NCBI GenBank assembly: GCA_958295935.1
Contig: OY282385.1
Location: forward strand, 1,736,001-1,800,000
DNA length: 64,000 bases
Direction of reading: 5' to 3'
Source: an uncultured Dehalococcoidia bacterium
GTDB lineage: Bacteria; Chloroflexota; Dehalococcoidia; Lucifugimonadales; Lucifugimonadaceae
Both the position numbers and the translations under genes were made by a program. The notes under the pieces are model-generated. The model saw only the letters and a program-made list of their open reading frames with translations. It did no database searches and was not told the origin of the DNA. The number at the start of each line of letters is the position of its first letter. Positions within the stretch are counted from its first letter, which is position 1. This document shows positions 18,520 through 26,499 of this stretch, in pieces.

Positions 18520-18932
18520 TGTTCATCCCCCTTGAAACTACCGCGCTGAGCTGTAGACTTTGGCGTTGCCTACAGTGGCAGCAGCGCCGTATGCACAACT
18601 GCGCTCCAACCGGGCCCTTCTGCCCATGTTGTTCTCCACGCCTTTGGAAATTCGAGACGGGCCTTGATACTCTTGCACCGGTTGGAGGAATGCGGGAGAA
18701 CGGACCTTGTGAGGACCCCCAGGCGCTGAATAGTGGCATATCATGACGTGTTCAAGATTGAAGAGGCCCGCTCGGATATACTGGTAGCCGAGGCCGCAGA
18801 GAATGTCGGCTATGAGTGAATTGGAACGGAGACCGTGGCGCTGAAGGATTGGGTCAGCGCTGCACACGCCCAGGCAGGCGGCGGAAGTTTACTGATCTGC
18901 CATGCGCACACGACGCAGGCGCGGGAGGAATG
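18520..18932. other. Divergent intergenic region, DUF429 gene / hflK
   Basis: No gene is supported. An inverted repeat TAGCCGA (18785-18791) and TCGGCTA (18806-18812) with a 14-base loop lies about 120 bases before hflK and may be a regulatory site. An open frame runs upstream of the hflK start but shows no family features. Confidence 0.35.
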
Positions 18933-20084
18933 ATGCCTGTTACCGAAGAGCAAGGCGGCGTAGCCGAGAACTATATGTACCGTCCACCACAGCAACAAGA
19001 TCCTCAGGTAACGCTGGACGACATCATCGCGCGAATCAAAGCCGGTATCCCGAATTTTCCTGGGGTTGGCGGCGGTGGGGTCTCGATAGTCATAACCATC
19101 ATCTTCCTCGTCTCCGCGGGAATCTGGGGGGCTACAGGCTTCTACACCGTGGGTCCCGACCAGGAAGGCGCTCTCAGGCTCTTCGGACGCTTTACCGGCA
19201 TCGCCGAAGAGGGGCTCCACTGGTGGTGGCCAGCCCCTATCGGTACACGCAACGTGGTATCCGTAACCACCACGCGGCGTATGGAACTAGGCTTCCGCAG
19301 CGGGGCTGAAGGTTTCAGCGTGGCCCAGGCGGTGCCGGTCGAGTCGATGATGATCACAGGCGACGAGAACATAGTGGACGTGCAGGTGGTGATTCAGTAC
19401 CGTATTGGGAGCCTGCAGAATTTCCTGTTCGAGGTCGATGACCCTGGGGATGTTGATCGCGGCGTTCCTGCCGGTTCCCCCGCCGGAAGAACGCTCAGGG
19501 ACATAACTGAAACCGCGGTGAGGCAGGTAGTCGGAGCTCGACCGATAGACGACGTGCTAACCATACAGCGTGAAGCGGTGCAGACCGAGATTCTGGATGT
19601 GATGCGGTCGTTGAACAGTTTTTATCAAACCGGCATCACCATCCAGCAGGTTCTGCTCCAGAACGTCAATCCGCCTGCCGAAGTGCAGAACGCTTTTGAG
19701 GATGTCGTGAAGGCCCGGGAGGACCGGGACAGGGTGATCAACTTGGCACAGGCCTACGAAGCTGATCAGATACCAAAGGCTGAAGGCGCCGCGGCCAAGA
19801 TCGTCGAAGAGGCCCAAGGATTCAAGGATGGCAGGATCGCAAAAGCGCGCGGCGAGGCTGAAGGATTCGATGCCATTCTGGAGAGTTATCAAAAATCGCC
19901 TGAAGTGACCAGACGCCGCCTATATCTCGAGGCTATGGAAAACATCTTGCCGGGCATCAGGAAATTTGTGCTCTCGGATCAGAATGTGCTGCCCTTCTTG
20001 CCGCTTGACGGAACGGTGGCGGGGTCATCCTCAGGCGCCTCTGCGACCGCACCGTCGCCAGCGCAGTCAGGAGGTCAGCAATGA
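18933..20084 (+). CDS. hflK: HflK, SPFH/band-7 membrane protein
   Basis: A 383-residue subunit of the HflKC complex that cages and modulates the FtsH protease. A cytoplasmic Gly/Pro-containing N-terminus precedes one membrane helix at about 50-70. The band-7/SPFH domain follows (TVGPDQEGALRLFGRF, then GLHWWWPAPIG), with the Ala/Glu-rich coiled segment at about 270-330 and a Ser/Ala-rich tail. The ATG at 18933 has GGGAGG upstream; the open frame before it (to 18816) has no family similarity. The stop overlaps the hflC start by ATGA, indicating one operon. No ftsH is in the window. Confidence 0.92.
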   Translation: MPVTEEQGGVAENYMYRPPQQQDPQVTLDDIIARIKAGIPNFPGVGGGGVSIVITIIFLVSAGIWGATGFYTVGPDQEGALRLFGRFTGIAEEGLHWWWPAPIGTRNVVSVTTTRRMELGFRSGAEGFSVAQAVPVESMMITGDENIVDVQVVIQYRIGSLQNFLFEVDDPGDVDRGVPAGSPAGRTLRDITETAVRQVVGARPIDDVLTIQREAVQTEILDVMRSLNSFYQTGITIQQVLLQNVNPPAEVQNAFEDVVKAREDRDRVINLAQAYEADQIPKAEGAAAKIVEEAQGFKDGRIAKARGEAEGFDAILESYQKSPEVTRRRLYLEAMENILPGIRKFVLSDQNVLPFLPLDGTVAGSSSGASATAPSPAQSGGQQ

Positions 20085-21154
20085 GAGCTTTGATTCTGCT
20101 GGCCGTCCTCGTCATCGCGGCGCTCATCGTGGTACCGCAGACGGTGTTCACCGTTGATGAAACGCAGCTCGCCATCGTGACCCGGTTTGGCGCCTTCCAG
20201 CGAGCCCACTCTCAGCCTGGGCTGTACGTGAAGACTCCCTTCATAGAGGAGGTAACGAGGTTCGACTCTCGGCTTCTTAGAGTGGATGCGCCGTCCGCCT
20301 CACTTCTCACAAGGGATAAGAGAAATTTGGTGATCGACGCCTACGCGCGGTACCGCATCGTGGATCCTCTACTTTTCTTCCAGACGCTTCGGAGCGAGCT
20401 GCAGGCAGAGGCGCGCGTGGGCGATATCGTGGCTGCGAGGCTGCGCAGGGAGGTGGCGCTCGATCTGCAGGTGGAGGTTATTTCTGAAACTCGTGAACAG
20501 GTGATGAGACGGGTTACCGAGGCCAGCAACCGAGACGAGGTCGACTTGCAAGATCTGCTAGTGTTGCCGGGCACTGTGGACCACCCTGAATTGATCATCG
20601 AGGTGGTCGAGATACGCGATTCGGATCAAGATCCGGCGCGAGGCAGACCGCCAACGCTCGCGGAAATAGCGGCTCTCCGTCAGGACCCGAGCAGGCTCGA
20701 AGGGTTTGAAGTGCGCTACTTCCTTCCTGCCAACAAGACGTTGGGGATCGACATAGTCGACGTACGGATCAAGCGAGCCGACTTTCCACCCGACGTAGCC
20801 AACTCCGTATTTGCCCGAATGGAAGCGGAGCGCCAACGCATTGCCAGCGGACTGAGAGCCGAGGGAGCGGAAGAGGATGCACGCATCCGGGCCAACGTGG
20901 ACAAGCGGGTAAACGTCATCACTGAGTCGGCACAAGGTGAGGCGGCGCTACTCAGGGGTGAGGCGGAACAACAGGCGATTACGATCCTGGCCGAGGCGCT
21001 GGAGAAAGACCCCGAGTTCTACGACTTTCGCCGTTCGCTGGAGGCGTACACCACCTCGCTCGATGGTGAGAACACCACCATCGTCCTCGACCCGAACAGC
21101 GACCTGCTGAAGTACCTTCAGGATCCCTCCGACAGATCTGTCTCAGGCCAATAG
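20081..21154 (+). CDS. hflC: HflC, SPFH/band-7 membrane protein
   Basis: A 357-residue partner of HflK. A signal-anchor helix at about 3-22 is followed by the band-7 domain (VDETQLAIVTRFG, then PGLYVKTPFIEEV, then VDAYARYRI-type strand) and the typical coiled region with FARMEAERQRIASGLRAEG. The C-terminal SLEAYTTSLDGENTTIVLDPNSDLLKYL motif is characteristic of HflC. It has about 30 residues more than the E. coli protein, including an insertion around 165-200. It is co-transcribed with hflK (4-base overlap). Its stop codon lies inside the left arm of a perfect palindrome. Confidence 0.93.
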   Translation: MRALILLAVLVIAALIVVPQTVFTVDETQLAIVTRFGAFQRAHSQPGLYVKTPFIEEVTRFDSRLLRVDAPSASLLTRDKRNLVIDAYARYRIVDPLLFFQTLRSELQAEARVGDIVAARLRREVALDLQVEVISETREQVMRRVTEASNRDEVDLQDLLVLPGTVDHPELIIEVVEIRDSDQDPARGRPPTLAEIAALRQDPSRLEGFEVRYFLPANKTLGIDIVDVRIKRADFPPDVANSVFARMEAERQRIASGLRAEGAEEDARIRANVDKRVNVITESAQGEAALLRGEAEQQAITILAEALEKDPEFYDFRRSLEAYTTSLDGENTTIVLDPNSDLLKYLQDPSDRSVSGQ

Positions 21155-21180
21155 CCTAGGCGCCGCCTAGGCTATTGGCC
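21146..21180. terminator. Perfect 17-bp inverted repeat at the end of hflC
   Basis: Arms GGCCAATAGCCTAGGCG (21146-21162) and its exact reverse complement (21164-21180) are separated by one base. The left arm contains the hflC stop codon TAG. The stem is very strong but is not followed by a T-tract, so it may act as a factor-independent block, an mRNA 3'-end stabiliser or a protein-binding palindrome rather than a classical terminator. Confidence 0.6.
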
Positions 21181-21787
21181 AAGTGTGCGCGGCTGACTAC
21201 GAATTCGACCCTCGCGCATAGCCCGCCCCTGCCTGTAAGAAACCGGGCTCATTCCCGGAATGACAGGCTGGCAGGAGTGGGGGCAGCCCTGGTTGTTGCG
21301 CTGTAAGTAAAGACTGACTAACATATGTCCCCCATCTGACATTTCCCGTGCTGGAGCGAGAAATGGTTGGAACCAGGCTGGACTACAAAACGCGGCAGGG
21401 CCAAATCGACGAGGCCGTGGGAGAGTTCCTCTCCGGCCGCATCGTCGGCCGTTCCGCTGTACATGCCCTTCCTGAAAGGGTCGGTATCAGCGTGGTAGGT
21501 CTCTATGGCCGCGCCCAAAGAAGGGAAGAGGCGTTGCAGACCGGTGAAATCAGGATCTGCCTGCTTGGGACGACGGCGCACTCCGCCTCATCCGTCCACA
21601 CCTCGCTGGAGAAGCCGGAAGGTCTGCCTGGACACCTTTTTTCATGTAGAGTTGCGGAGCGAAGTCTCTTTCGCGGTTATGGTCGCTTAGCTCCGGCGCG
21701 CTTCAGATCAATGCTCGATCCCTTGTACAACCCCTGTAGCGCTGGAGATACAAAGGCCGCGTTGGCAAGCGAGTGGAGTGTGGAAAG
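21181..21787. other. Long intergenic region after hflC
   Basis: About 600 bases with no gene I can support. Short open frames exist on both strands (plus 21348-21800, minus 21318-21581) but resemble no family I know and lack good start signals. ATTCCCGGAAT at 21251-21261, flanked by TC and GACAGG, looks like a remnant of a small dispersed repeat, similar to one near 63335. Confidence 0.4.
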
Positions 21788-22516
21788 ATGGCGTTCGTAA
21801 CCCTGGACGGGCAAATAGGGGCTGGCGCGCCGGAGATCGGCCGACGGATCGCCGACGTGTTCGGCTTCAGGTACGTTGACCGCTTGTTGCTGCCAGGCCA
21901 CGCAGGCGCGGCCCCTGCAAATGCTTTGGAGCGCAGCGAAGCCCCGCCGCGATTCTCGGACAGGATATGGGCCGCGGTTGAACGCGCAATAACCGGATTT
22001 GCCTTGGGCAACGCGGCGGGCGACCCCTACTTCTCCTCCATGGCCGAGCCGCCCTTTTTCCCGCTCACTTGGGACGTTTCTCCATACGGACCGCGCGTCA
22101 GCGCAAATCAGGTCGATGCCCCGGATCCAGCCGAACACGCTCAAGAGAACCTCAGGTCGCTCGCAAAGAACGGCAGGGCTGTTCTGGTGCACAGAGCGGG
22201 GTGTGTCGAGGCCCGGTACGCACCCATTTCACTGCGCGTGGGGCTGTTTGCCTCATGGGACGATCGGGTGAGACGAATCATGGCACGCGAGGGCATCGCC
22301 GCTCGTGACAATGCTGAGCGAGTGATAGAGGAGCGACAGCAGGCGCAGATCGAGTATTTCGACCGTTTCCACGGTGCACACCCCGGTGACGAGACTCTTT
22401 ACGACATCTGCATTGACACCAGTGCAGAGCACATCGACGCTAGCGCCAGAAGAGTGACGAGAGAAGTTCGGGGAATGTTGTCTGGGCAGGCTGAGTTTGG
22501 GCGAACCTCCGCCTGA
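21788..22516 (+). CDS. Cytidylate-kinase-like family protein
   Basis: A 242-residue P-loop protein of the cytidylate kinase-like family. The start MAFVTLDGQIGAGAPEIGRR aligns with the usual ISREFGSGGREI segment, and FRYVDRLLL with the following YYDREL. The classical GKS/T Walker lysine is absent. A LID-like basic region follows (RRIMAREG, ERVIEERQQAQIEYF, then Y.ICIDTS), as expected. It starts at the ATG at 21788, with GGAG about 10 bases upstream. The substrate is uncertain: these proteins are annotated by similarity only. The CBS-domain gene follows 136 bases later. Confidence 0.75.
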   Translation: MAFVTLDGQIGAGAPEIGRRIADVFGFRYVDRLLLPGHAGAAPANALERSEAPPRFSDRIWAAVERAITGFALGNAAGDPYFSSMAEPPFFPLTWDVSPYGPRVSANQVDAPDPAEHAQENLRSLAKNGRAVLVHRAGCVEARYAPISLRVGLFASWDDRVRRIMAREGIAARDNAERVIEERQQAQIEYFDRFHGAHPGDETLYDICIDTSAEHIDASARRVTREVRGMLSGQAEFGRTSA

Positions 22517-22652
22517 AGGTATCTGCGCTCCGCGCCGCCCAATTCCGCATTTGGCGCGTTCAAGCATCTTGGCGGTTATGGGCGCGCTTGGCGTACTCTA
22601 ATCGGGATTGATCTGAGGCTACATAGCGCCGCAAGACGAGGCATTCATCACC

Positions 22653-23125
22653 GTGGCAGAAGACAACATTAGTTACTCCGCCAGGGACATTATGTCCGCT
22701 CCGGTGATCACCATCGGCCAAGGCGCCGCGGTAAGCGAAGCGGCGGCGATTATGCTGGAGCGCGGGTTTGGCGGCCTGCCTGTGGTCGATGAGAATGGCG
22801 ATTACATGGGTCTGGTAACCGAAAACTGGTTCATGCCGCGGCAGTCCGGCTACCCCATGATGCGCGGCACCACTTTTCGTCTACTTGGCGAACTGGTCGG
22901 AGACCTGGATGACATCGGGGCGACCATGAAAAAGGTGAGGGACTTGCGGGTAGGCGACGTGATGGAGCTCAATTCCTCGTGGCGGAGGAGGATACGTCCA
23001 TCGGGGACATGCTGGACATCATGACGAATGAGAACGTCCACCACATCCCCGTCCTGAGGGGAAAGAAGGTCGTCGGTATGGTCTCCCGTCACGACCTCCT
23101 GAATATCTTCATTGCCGGTAAATAA
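22653..23125 (+). pseudogene. CBS-domain pair protein, interrupted by a frameshift
   Basis: Two CBS domains, which normally bind adenosyl ligands and regulate partner proteins. The first frame runs from the GTG at 22653 through ARDIMSAPVITI, the first CBS motif (GFGGLPVVDENGDYMGLVTE) and VRDLRVGDVMEL. It then reads into unrelated residues and stops at 23024. The continuation is in the frame one base back: VAEEDTSIGDMLDIM, NVHHIPVLRGKKVVGMVSRHDLL and a stop at 23123-23125. The shift lies at about 22970-22980, with no obvious slippery run. A single missing base would restore a normal protein of about 156 residues. It may be a real mutation or a sequencing/assembly error. Confidence 0.8.
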
Positions 23126-23154
23126 CCGTTCGCGCTCATTGCCGCCGGGCTCTT

Positions 23155-23192
23155 CATCTTGTCCTGAGCGGAACGAAGCGACAGACCTTTGC
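23155..23192. repeat. Possible dispersed intergenic repeat
   Basis: The stretch around GTCCTGAGCGGAACGAAGCG resembles small intergenic repeats common in some Chloroflexota genomes (the form TCCTGAGCG-AGCGAAG). It is a single copy here; related GAAGCGAAGCGAAG text occurs near 60943. It lies between the broken CBS gene and the convergent mutarotase gene. Confidence 0.3.
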
Positions 23193-23215
23193 CCCTAAAG
23201 TCCGCCGCGACTGGA

Positions 23216-23557
23216 CTAACTGACCCACTCTAAGTCGAAAGCCATCTCCATAGGCGCCCACCAGTCATCAGGGCTCGCCTCGGGAACCTTCTGTTGCAAC
23301 GGCCGCATCAGTTCGTCCCACTCCTGCGCCCTGGCGAACTTCCGGTACTCTTGCAGATCGCGTCCCGGCTCGAAATCGTCTCTGGCTTCCATGTACATGA
23401 ACATCCGGTTGCCGATGATGAATATCTTCATGGCCGTGATCCCCACCGCAGCCAACGCTTCCTTCACTTCTGGCCACACGTTCCGGTGGTACTCCTTGTA
23501 CTCCTCGATGATTCCCGGATCGTTCTTGAGATCAAGGGCCGCCCCGAATGCCTTCAT
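23216..23557 (-). CDS. L-rhamnose mutarotase family protein (first copy)
   Basis: A 113-residue RhaM/DUF718-type protein, a dimeric ferredoxin-like barrel that interconverts alpha and beta anomers of a sugar. Seen: the EYKEYHRNVWPEV signature with the conserved His, MKIFIIGNRMFMYMEA, the CxDF-like RDDFEPGRDL, and PLQQKVPEA near the end. The start is the ATG at 23557; the frame continues 15 codons further with no family similarity. It is divergent from a second copy across 237 bases. No rhamnose isomerase, kinase or aldolase genes are adjacent, so the actual sugar is unknown. Confidence 0.85.
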   Translation of the reverse strand: MKAFGAALDLKNDPGIIEEYKEYHRNVWPEVKEALAAVGITAMKIFIIGNRMFMYMEARDDFEPGRDLQEYRKFARAQEWDELMRPLQQKVPEASPDDWWAPMEMAFDLEWVS

Positions 23558-23794
23558 CGTTTTCTCTCTGCCTTTCTGCGGGCCCCGCTGCCGGTATTTC
23601 ACCTCGACTACCGACTTTGCGCGCGTGCAATGCCAAAACGCGCGCCAATTTGCCGCACTCCAAGTGTAGGCTATGCAGACACCGCACTCATCGCCCGAAT
23701 CGAGAAGCGCAGACAGAGATGCTAACTTCGAGGGTCGAGGATGTCGGCTAAGTGCGTCTCAAGCCAGCCGCAGAAAGGTCGTGAAAGAAGAACT

Positions 23795-24118
23795 ATGAAG
23801 CGAGTGGGATTTTTGCTCAAGGTTAGGAAAGAGGTTATTCCCGAGTACAAGGAATGGCATCGCAAGGTCTGGCCGGACATGCTGGACGCCCTTCGCCGCC
23901 ATGGCTGGAGGAACTACTCGCTGTTTATGCGTGAAGACGGCCTGATGTTCGGTTACGTCGAGGTCGAGGAGTCCTTTCAGGCCTCTTTGGACGGAATGGC
24001 GGATGAAGAGGTTAACCAGCGGTGGCAAGAGATGATGGCCCCGTACTTCGAGATACCCGAGGGCGCTCGCCCAGATCAGAGCATGATCGAATTGGAAGAG
24101 GTGTTCCACACGGATTAG
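23795..24118 (+). CDS. L-rhamnose mutarotase family protein (second copy)
   Basis: A 107-residue paralogue of the divergent upstream gene, with EYKEWHRKVWPDML (conserved His), NYSLFMREDGLMFGYVEVE and PYFEIPEGARPDQSM. Length is typical. The start is the ATG at 23795, with AAAGAAG upstream. The two proteins differ enough (about a third of positions look alike) to suggest different sugars or a hetero-pair rather than a fresh duplication. A VOC protein gene follows in the same direction after 51 bases, probably co-transcribed. Confidence 0.85.
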   Translation: MKRVGFLLKVRKEVIPEYKEWHRKVWPDMLDALRRHGWRNYSLFMREDGLMFGYVEVEESFQASLDGMADEEVNQRWQEMMAPYFEIPEGARPDQSMIELEEVFHTD

Positions 24119-24169
24119 GCCCAGCATAGTAAGCGGTCTACACTCTGCGGAAAGGCGGCTCGATAAGGC

Positions 24170-24646
24170 ATGAAGATACTCCAGCCCTACCACACCGGTT
24201 TCGTAGTCAGCCACATCGAACGGTCGATCGACTTCTATACGAGCGTTCTCGGCATGAAGATCGAGCGTCAGCCCAGCACGGTATCGACCCACTGGCTCGC
24301 AGGGGTGGTGGGCTACGACCGGGTGTCCATAACCATAGCTATGGTCGGAGTTGGCAGAGGAAGCTCGATCGAGTTGCTCCAATACAACGAGCCTCACGGC
24401 GGCGCCAAGACGGGTCTGGACGACCGCAACAACGTTGGTTCGGCGCACTGCGGCATGCTCGTCGATGACGTGCGCTCCTGGTACACGCACCTCGAATCCA
24501 AAGGGGTCAGAACCACAGGGCCTCCCGTGTTTCGGGACGCCGATTTTCCGTGGGCGCGGTACGCATTCTACTTTCAGGACCCAGATGGCAACTGGCTGGA
24601 GTTCGCAGAGCGCGCACCCAGGCCGGAGGGTTCAATGGAAAACTAG
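24170..24646 (+). CDS. VOC-superfamily (glyoxalase-like) protein
   Basis: A 158-residue single-chain VOC fold with paired beta-alpha-beta modules, a metal-dependent superfamily covering glyoxalases, dioxygenases and epimerases. Candidate metal ligands: His8 in YHTGFVV, Glu of SSIELLQY, His of SAHCGMLV, and the closing Glu in GNWLEFAE. FYTSVLGMKIERQ is the usual first helix-strand. The reaction cannot be inferred; methylmalonyl-CoA epimerase-like or sugar-related roles are possible given the mutarotase neighbour. Confidence 0.8.
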   Translation: MKILQPYHTGFVVSHIERSIDFYTSVLGMKIERQPSTVSTHWLAGVVGYDRVSITIAMVGVGRGSSIELLQYNEPHGGAKTGLDDRNNVGSAHCGMLVDDVRSWYTHLESKGVRTTGPPVFRDADFPWARYAFYFQDPDGNWLEFAERAPRPEGSMEN

Positions 24647-25012
24647 GGGCGCGTCATTTGTTGGCAACCTCGCTGTACTTAATCAGTAGGAAGGGACGGA
24701 GGGGCGAACTCGGTTCGTCAAGCGTCTCCGCCTGTGCTCACGCGCGTATCGGCACGCGCTCGCTCGTTGGACGACAGGACAAGAAACAGGCCAATCAATC
24801 CGACAAACGGTCCGGAGGGCCCGCGGGCGGCGGCGAATCTTCCCAACCTTTATTGCAGGCCGCAGTGATTCACACGGTCGCCACCCGAGTTGTCCGGAAC
24901 CGTAGAAACCAGGATCGGCAATGCCTATCCTGCCTCCGGGTGAGTTCGAGTACCGACCCAGCCCTTTGACCGCCGGCAAGATGACGTCAGCGCGTTTTTC
25001 GCGGCGGTGCGG
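24647..25012. other. Convergent intergenic region, VOC gene / lpdA
   Basis: No gene is supported. A hairpin GCGCGT (24742-24747) / ACGCGC (24754-24759) with a 6-base loop may terminate one or both genes. GCGCGTTTTTCGCGGC lies just beyond the stop of the dihydrolipoyl dehydrogenase gene but is not a typical terminator. Confidence 0.35.
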
Positions 25013-26419
25013 CTAGGCGTGTATGGCCTCGTTAGTAACGGCCAACCCGGCTTCCTTCACCGCTTCACTGAGCGTGGGATGGGCGTGGGTCAGCGCGCCC
25101 AACTCCACGTTGGTTCCTTCCAGCAGGCGCAGCATACCTACTTCGGCGACCAACTCGGTGACCTCAGGACCGATCATGTGCGTCCCAACCACCTCGCCGG
25201 TGTCTGCGTCGGCGACCACCTTTACAAATCCCTCATACTCGCCCACCGCTATAGCTTTGCCCGCGCCGCGGAACGGAAATTTGCCGATCTTGACGTTCAC
25301 GCCTCGCTCTTTGGCCTCCGCCTCGGTCAGGCCGATACTTGCGATTTGCGGCACGCAGTAGGTACAGCGCGGCATGTCCGAGTAGTCTTCGATTTCGAAC
25401 GTCTCATGCCCCGCGATAGTTTCCGCCGCTATAGCGCCTTGGGTGAATGCCACGTGTGCCAAAGGCATCTTGCCTGTCACGTCGCCCACTGCGTAGACGC
25501 CTGGCACGTTGGTACGCATTCGGCTATCGACCTCGATGAACCCGTGATTGACTGCAATCCCCTGCGCCTCCAGGGCCATGCCGTCCGAGTTGGGTTGCAC
25601 CCCCACGCCTAGGAGCACCTTGTCACACTCGAAGCGCTGTTGCTCTCCGCCCGCCTTGAAATTGATCGCCGCACGATCGCCGCTCAGATCGACGCCCTCG
25701 ACTGCTGCGCTCGTGGCAAACTTTATGCCCTGTTTGCGAAAGGCCCTCTCCAATTCCATCGACACCTCCTCGTCCTCCTTGGGCACGAGGCGGGGCAGCG
25801 CCTCGAAGAGCATCACCTTCACGCCGTAGGCGTTGAAGTAGTACGCGAACTCAACGCCTATAGCGCTCGCGCCAACGATGCCTATCGCCTCGGGCTTGTG
25901 GCGGAGATCCAGAGCCTCGCGGCTTGTGATGACCGTATCGCCGTCTATCTCTAGGTTGGGCAGGCTGCGAGGACGGGCTCCGGTCGCGATCACGATGTTG
26001 CCGGCAGTGAGAGGCGTTTCTCCGCCCACCTCAACGACCGTAGAACTCTTGAGCGTTCCCTTTCCTCTGACTAGCTCGATCTTGTTCTTGCGCATCAGGA
26101 AGCCGATGCCCTGAGTGAGCGAGGCTGATACCTTGCGGCTTCGGTCAACCGCCTTCCCTATGTCTGCGTGGAAGTTGTCGAAAGACAGGCCCCAACTCTC
26201 GGCATTCTTCAACTGGTGGACGAGTTCGGCGTTCTTGAGCAGGGATTTCGAAGGTATGCAGCCCCAGTTCAGGCAGACGCCCCCCAGACCTCCAATGCCG
26301 GAACCGTCGTCTTTTTCAACAACAGCGGTCTTGAGACCTAGCTGCGCGCCCCGAATGGCCGCGTGGTACCCGCCCGGCCCGGCGCCGATGACGACGAGAT
26401 CGAAATTGCTATCTCTCAT
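25013..26419 (-). CDS. lpdA: Dihydrolipoyl dehydrogenase
   Basis: A 468-residue FAD flavoprotein, the E3 component that reoxidises dihydrolipoamide in 2-oxoacid dehydrogenase or glycine cleavage complexes. FAD-binding GAGPGG at 12-17, redox disulfide Cys49/Cys54 in GGVCLNWGCIPSK, NAD-binding GASAIGVEFA, the second FAD contact VYAVGDVTG, and the active-site His447/Glu452 pair in HAHPTLSEA are all present. Length and domain order are standard. No E1, E2 or gcv genes are in the window, so its complex is unknown. The phytoene-desaturase-like gene lies 80 bases upstream on the same strand. Confidence 0.93.
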   Translation of the reverse strand: MRDSNFDLVVIGAGPGGYHAAIRGAQLGLKTAVVEKDDGSGIGGLGGVCLNWGCIPSKSLLKNAELVHQLKNAESWGLSFDNFHADIGKAVDRSRKVSASLTQGIGFLMRKNKIELVRGKGTLKSSTVVEVGGETPLTAGNIVIATGARPRSLPNLEIDGDTVITSREALDLRHKPEAIGIVGASAIGVEFAYYFNAYGVKVMLFEALPRLVPKEDEEVSMELERAFRKQGIKFATSAAVEGVDLSGDRAAINFKAGGEQQRFECDKVLLGVGVQPNSDGMALEAQGIAVNHGFIEVDSRMRTNVPGVYAVGDVTGKMPLAHVAFTQGAIAAETIAGHETFEIEDYSDMPRCTYCVPQIASIGLTEAEAKERGVNVKIGKFPFRGAGKAIAVGEYEGFVKVVADADTGEVVGTHMIGPEVTELVAEVGMLRLLEGTNVELGALTHAHPTLSEAVKEAGLAVTNEAIHA

Positions 26420-26499
26420 GGAATTTTCCTCGAAGATTGGATTGGAGCGGCAACTCTTGATTATACGGTCGCAGATCCGCGCGCTGAGCCGTGGAACGC

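Noticed and set aside
21318-21800. Short open frames after hflC considered as a transposase remnant
   Set aside because: A fragment (IETYHADTDPF) vaguely recalls transposase tails, but no catalytic motif, length or inverted repeats support it.
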